Positions 63,999 through 64,000 of a stretch of DNA of 64,000 nucleotides are shown one piece after another. Position numbers and translations under genes: made by a program. The stretch's first letter is position 1. The number at the start of each line of letters is the position of its first letter. The stretch spans positions 46,821 through 110,820 of the forward strand of contig NZ_PCPB01000012.1 of assembly GCF_002979535.1 (NCBI RefSeq). Direction: 5' to 3'. Source of the DNA: Brevundimonas sp. MYb52. GTDB lineage: Bacteria; Pseudomonadota; Alphaproteobacteria; Caulobacterales; Caulobacteraceae. The notes beneath the pieces were generated by a model. The model was not told the origin of the DNA. It was given only the letters and a program-made list of their open reading frames with translations, and did no database searches.

Positions 63999-64000
63999 TT

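Overview
The window is a chromosomal segment of a high-GC alphaproteobacterium, most likely a member of the Caulobacteraceae close to Brevundimonas. This is inferred from the conserved run ispDF-dusB-ntrY-ntrX-dat-hfq-hflX, the fused IspDF enzyme, the PopA-like cyclic-di-GMP effector and the tatABC and glnBA neighbourhoods. No ribosomal RNA is present to settle the identity, and no database search was possible.

Layout. Positions 1-11964 are core genome: a truncated YihY/BrkB membrane protein, a PopA-like protein, ispDF, then a co-directional series dusB-ntrY-ntrX-dat-hfq-hflX-antiporter. Positions 12040-24311 form a first accessory locus. It holds a winged-helix/Ser-Thr kinase/TPR protein divergent from a compact operon: a small membrane protein, an OB-like domain fused to membrane segments, a secreted protein, an unknown protein and a soluble TraG/VirD4-like ATPase. 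Convergent to these lie a large membrane/helical-repeat protein, a small membrane protein and a lipoprotein that looks paralogous to the secreted protein of the operon. A 0.5-kb gap (24312-24847) carries only a decayed coding fragment. Positions 24848-31827 form a second accessory locus. One arm encodes a secreted protein with six Ig-like repeats and an IPTL-type C-terminus, a small Tat-type secreted protein, an aspartyl/asparaginyl hydroxylase-like dioxygenase and a sulfotransferase. The divergent arm encodes three tail-collar (MdpB-like) paralogues and a GNAT acetyltransferase. Both arms carry the same 16-base leader motif just upstream of their first start codon.

Positions 31953-35156 hold a TetR-regulated BtuFCD-like metal-chelate or cobalamin importer, followed by a glycosyltransferase, two RNA methyltransferases, an MHS-type transporter and HrpB. 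From 42 kb the window is core again: an amino-acid permease with a leader that can hide its ribosome binding site, tRNA-Leu, nnrD, glnB-glnA, tatABC, rnhA, a NUDIX/SPFH/NfeD operon, a D-2-hydroxyacid dehydrogenase, yaaA, 3-hydroxybutyrate dehydrogenase plus patatin, cytochrome b561 plus Sua5/TsaC, an acyl-CoA dehydrogenase, a TonB-like protein, a serine protease, oligopeptidase B, a GNAT enzyme and tRNA-Asp.

No CRISPR array, transposase, integrase, relaxase or phage head/tail assembly genes were seen. The two accessory loci at 12-31.8 kb are the parts most likely to contain undescribed biology.
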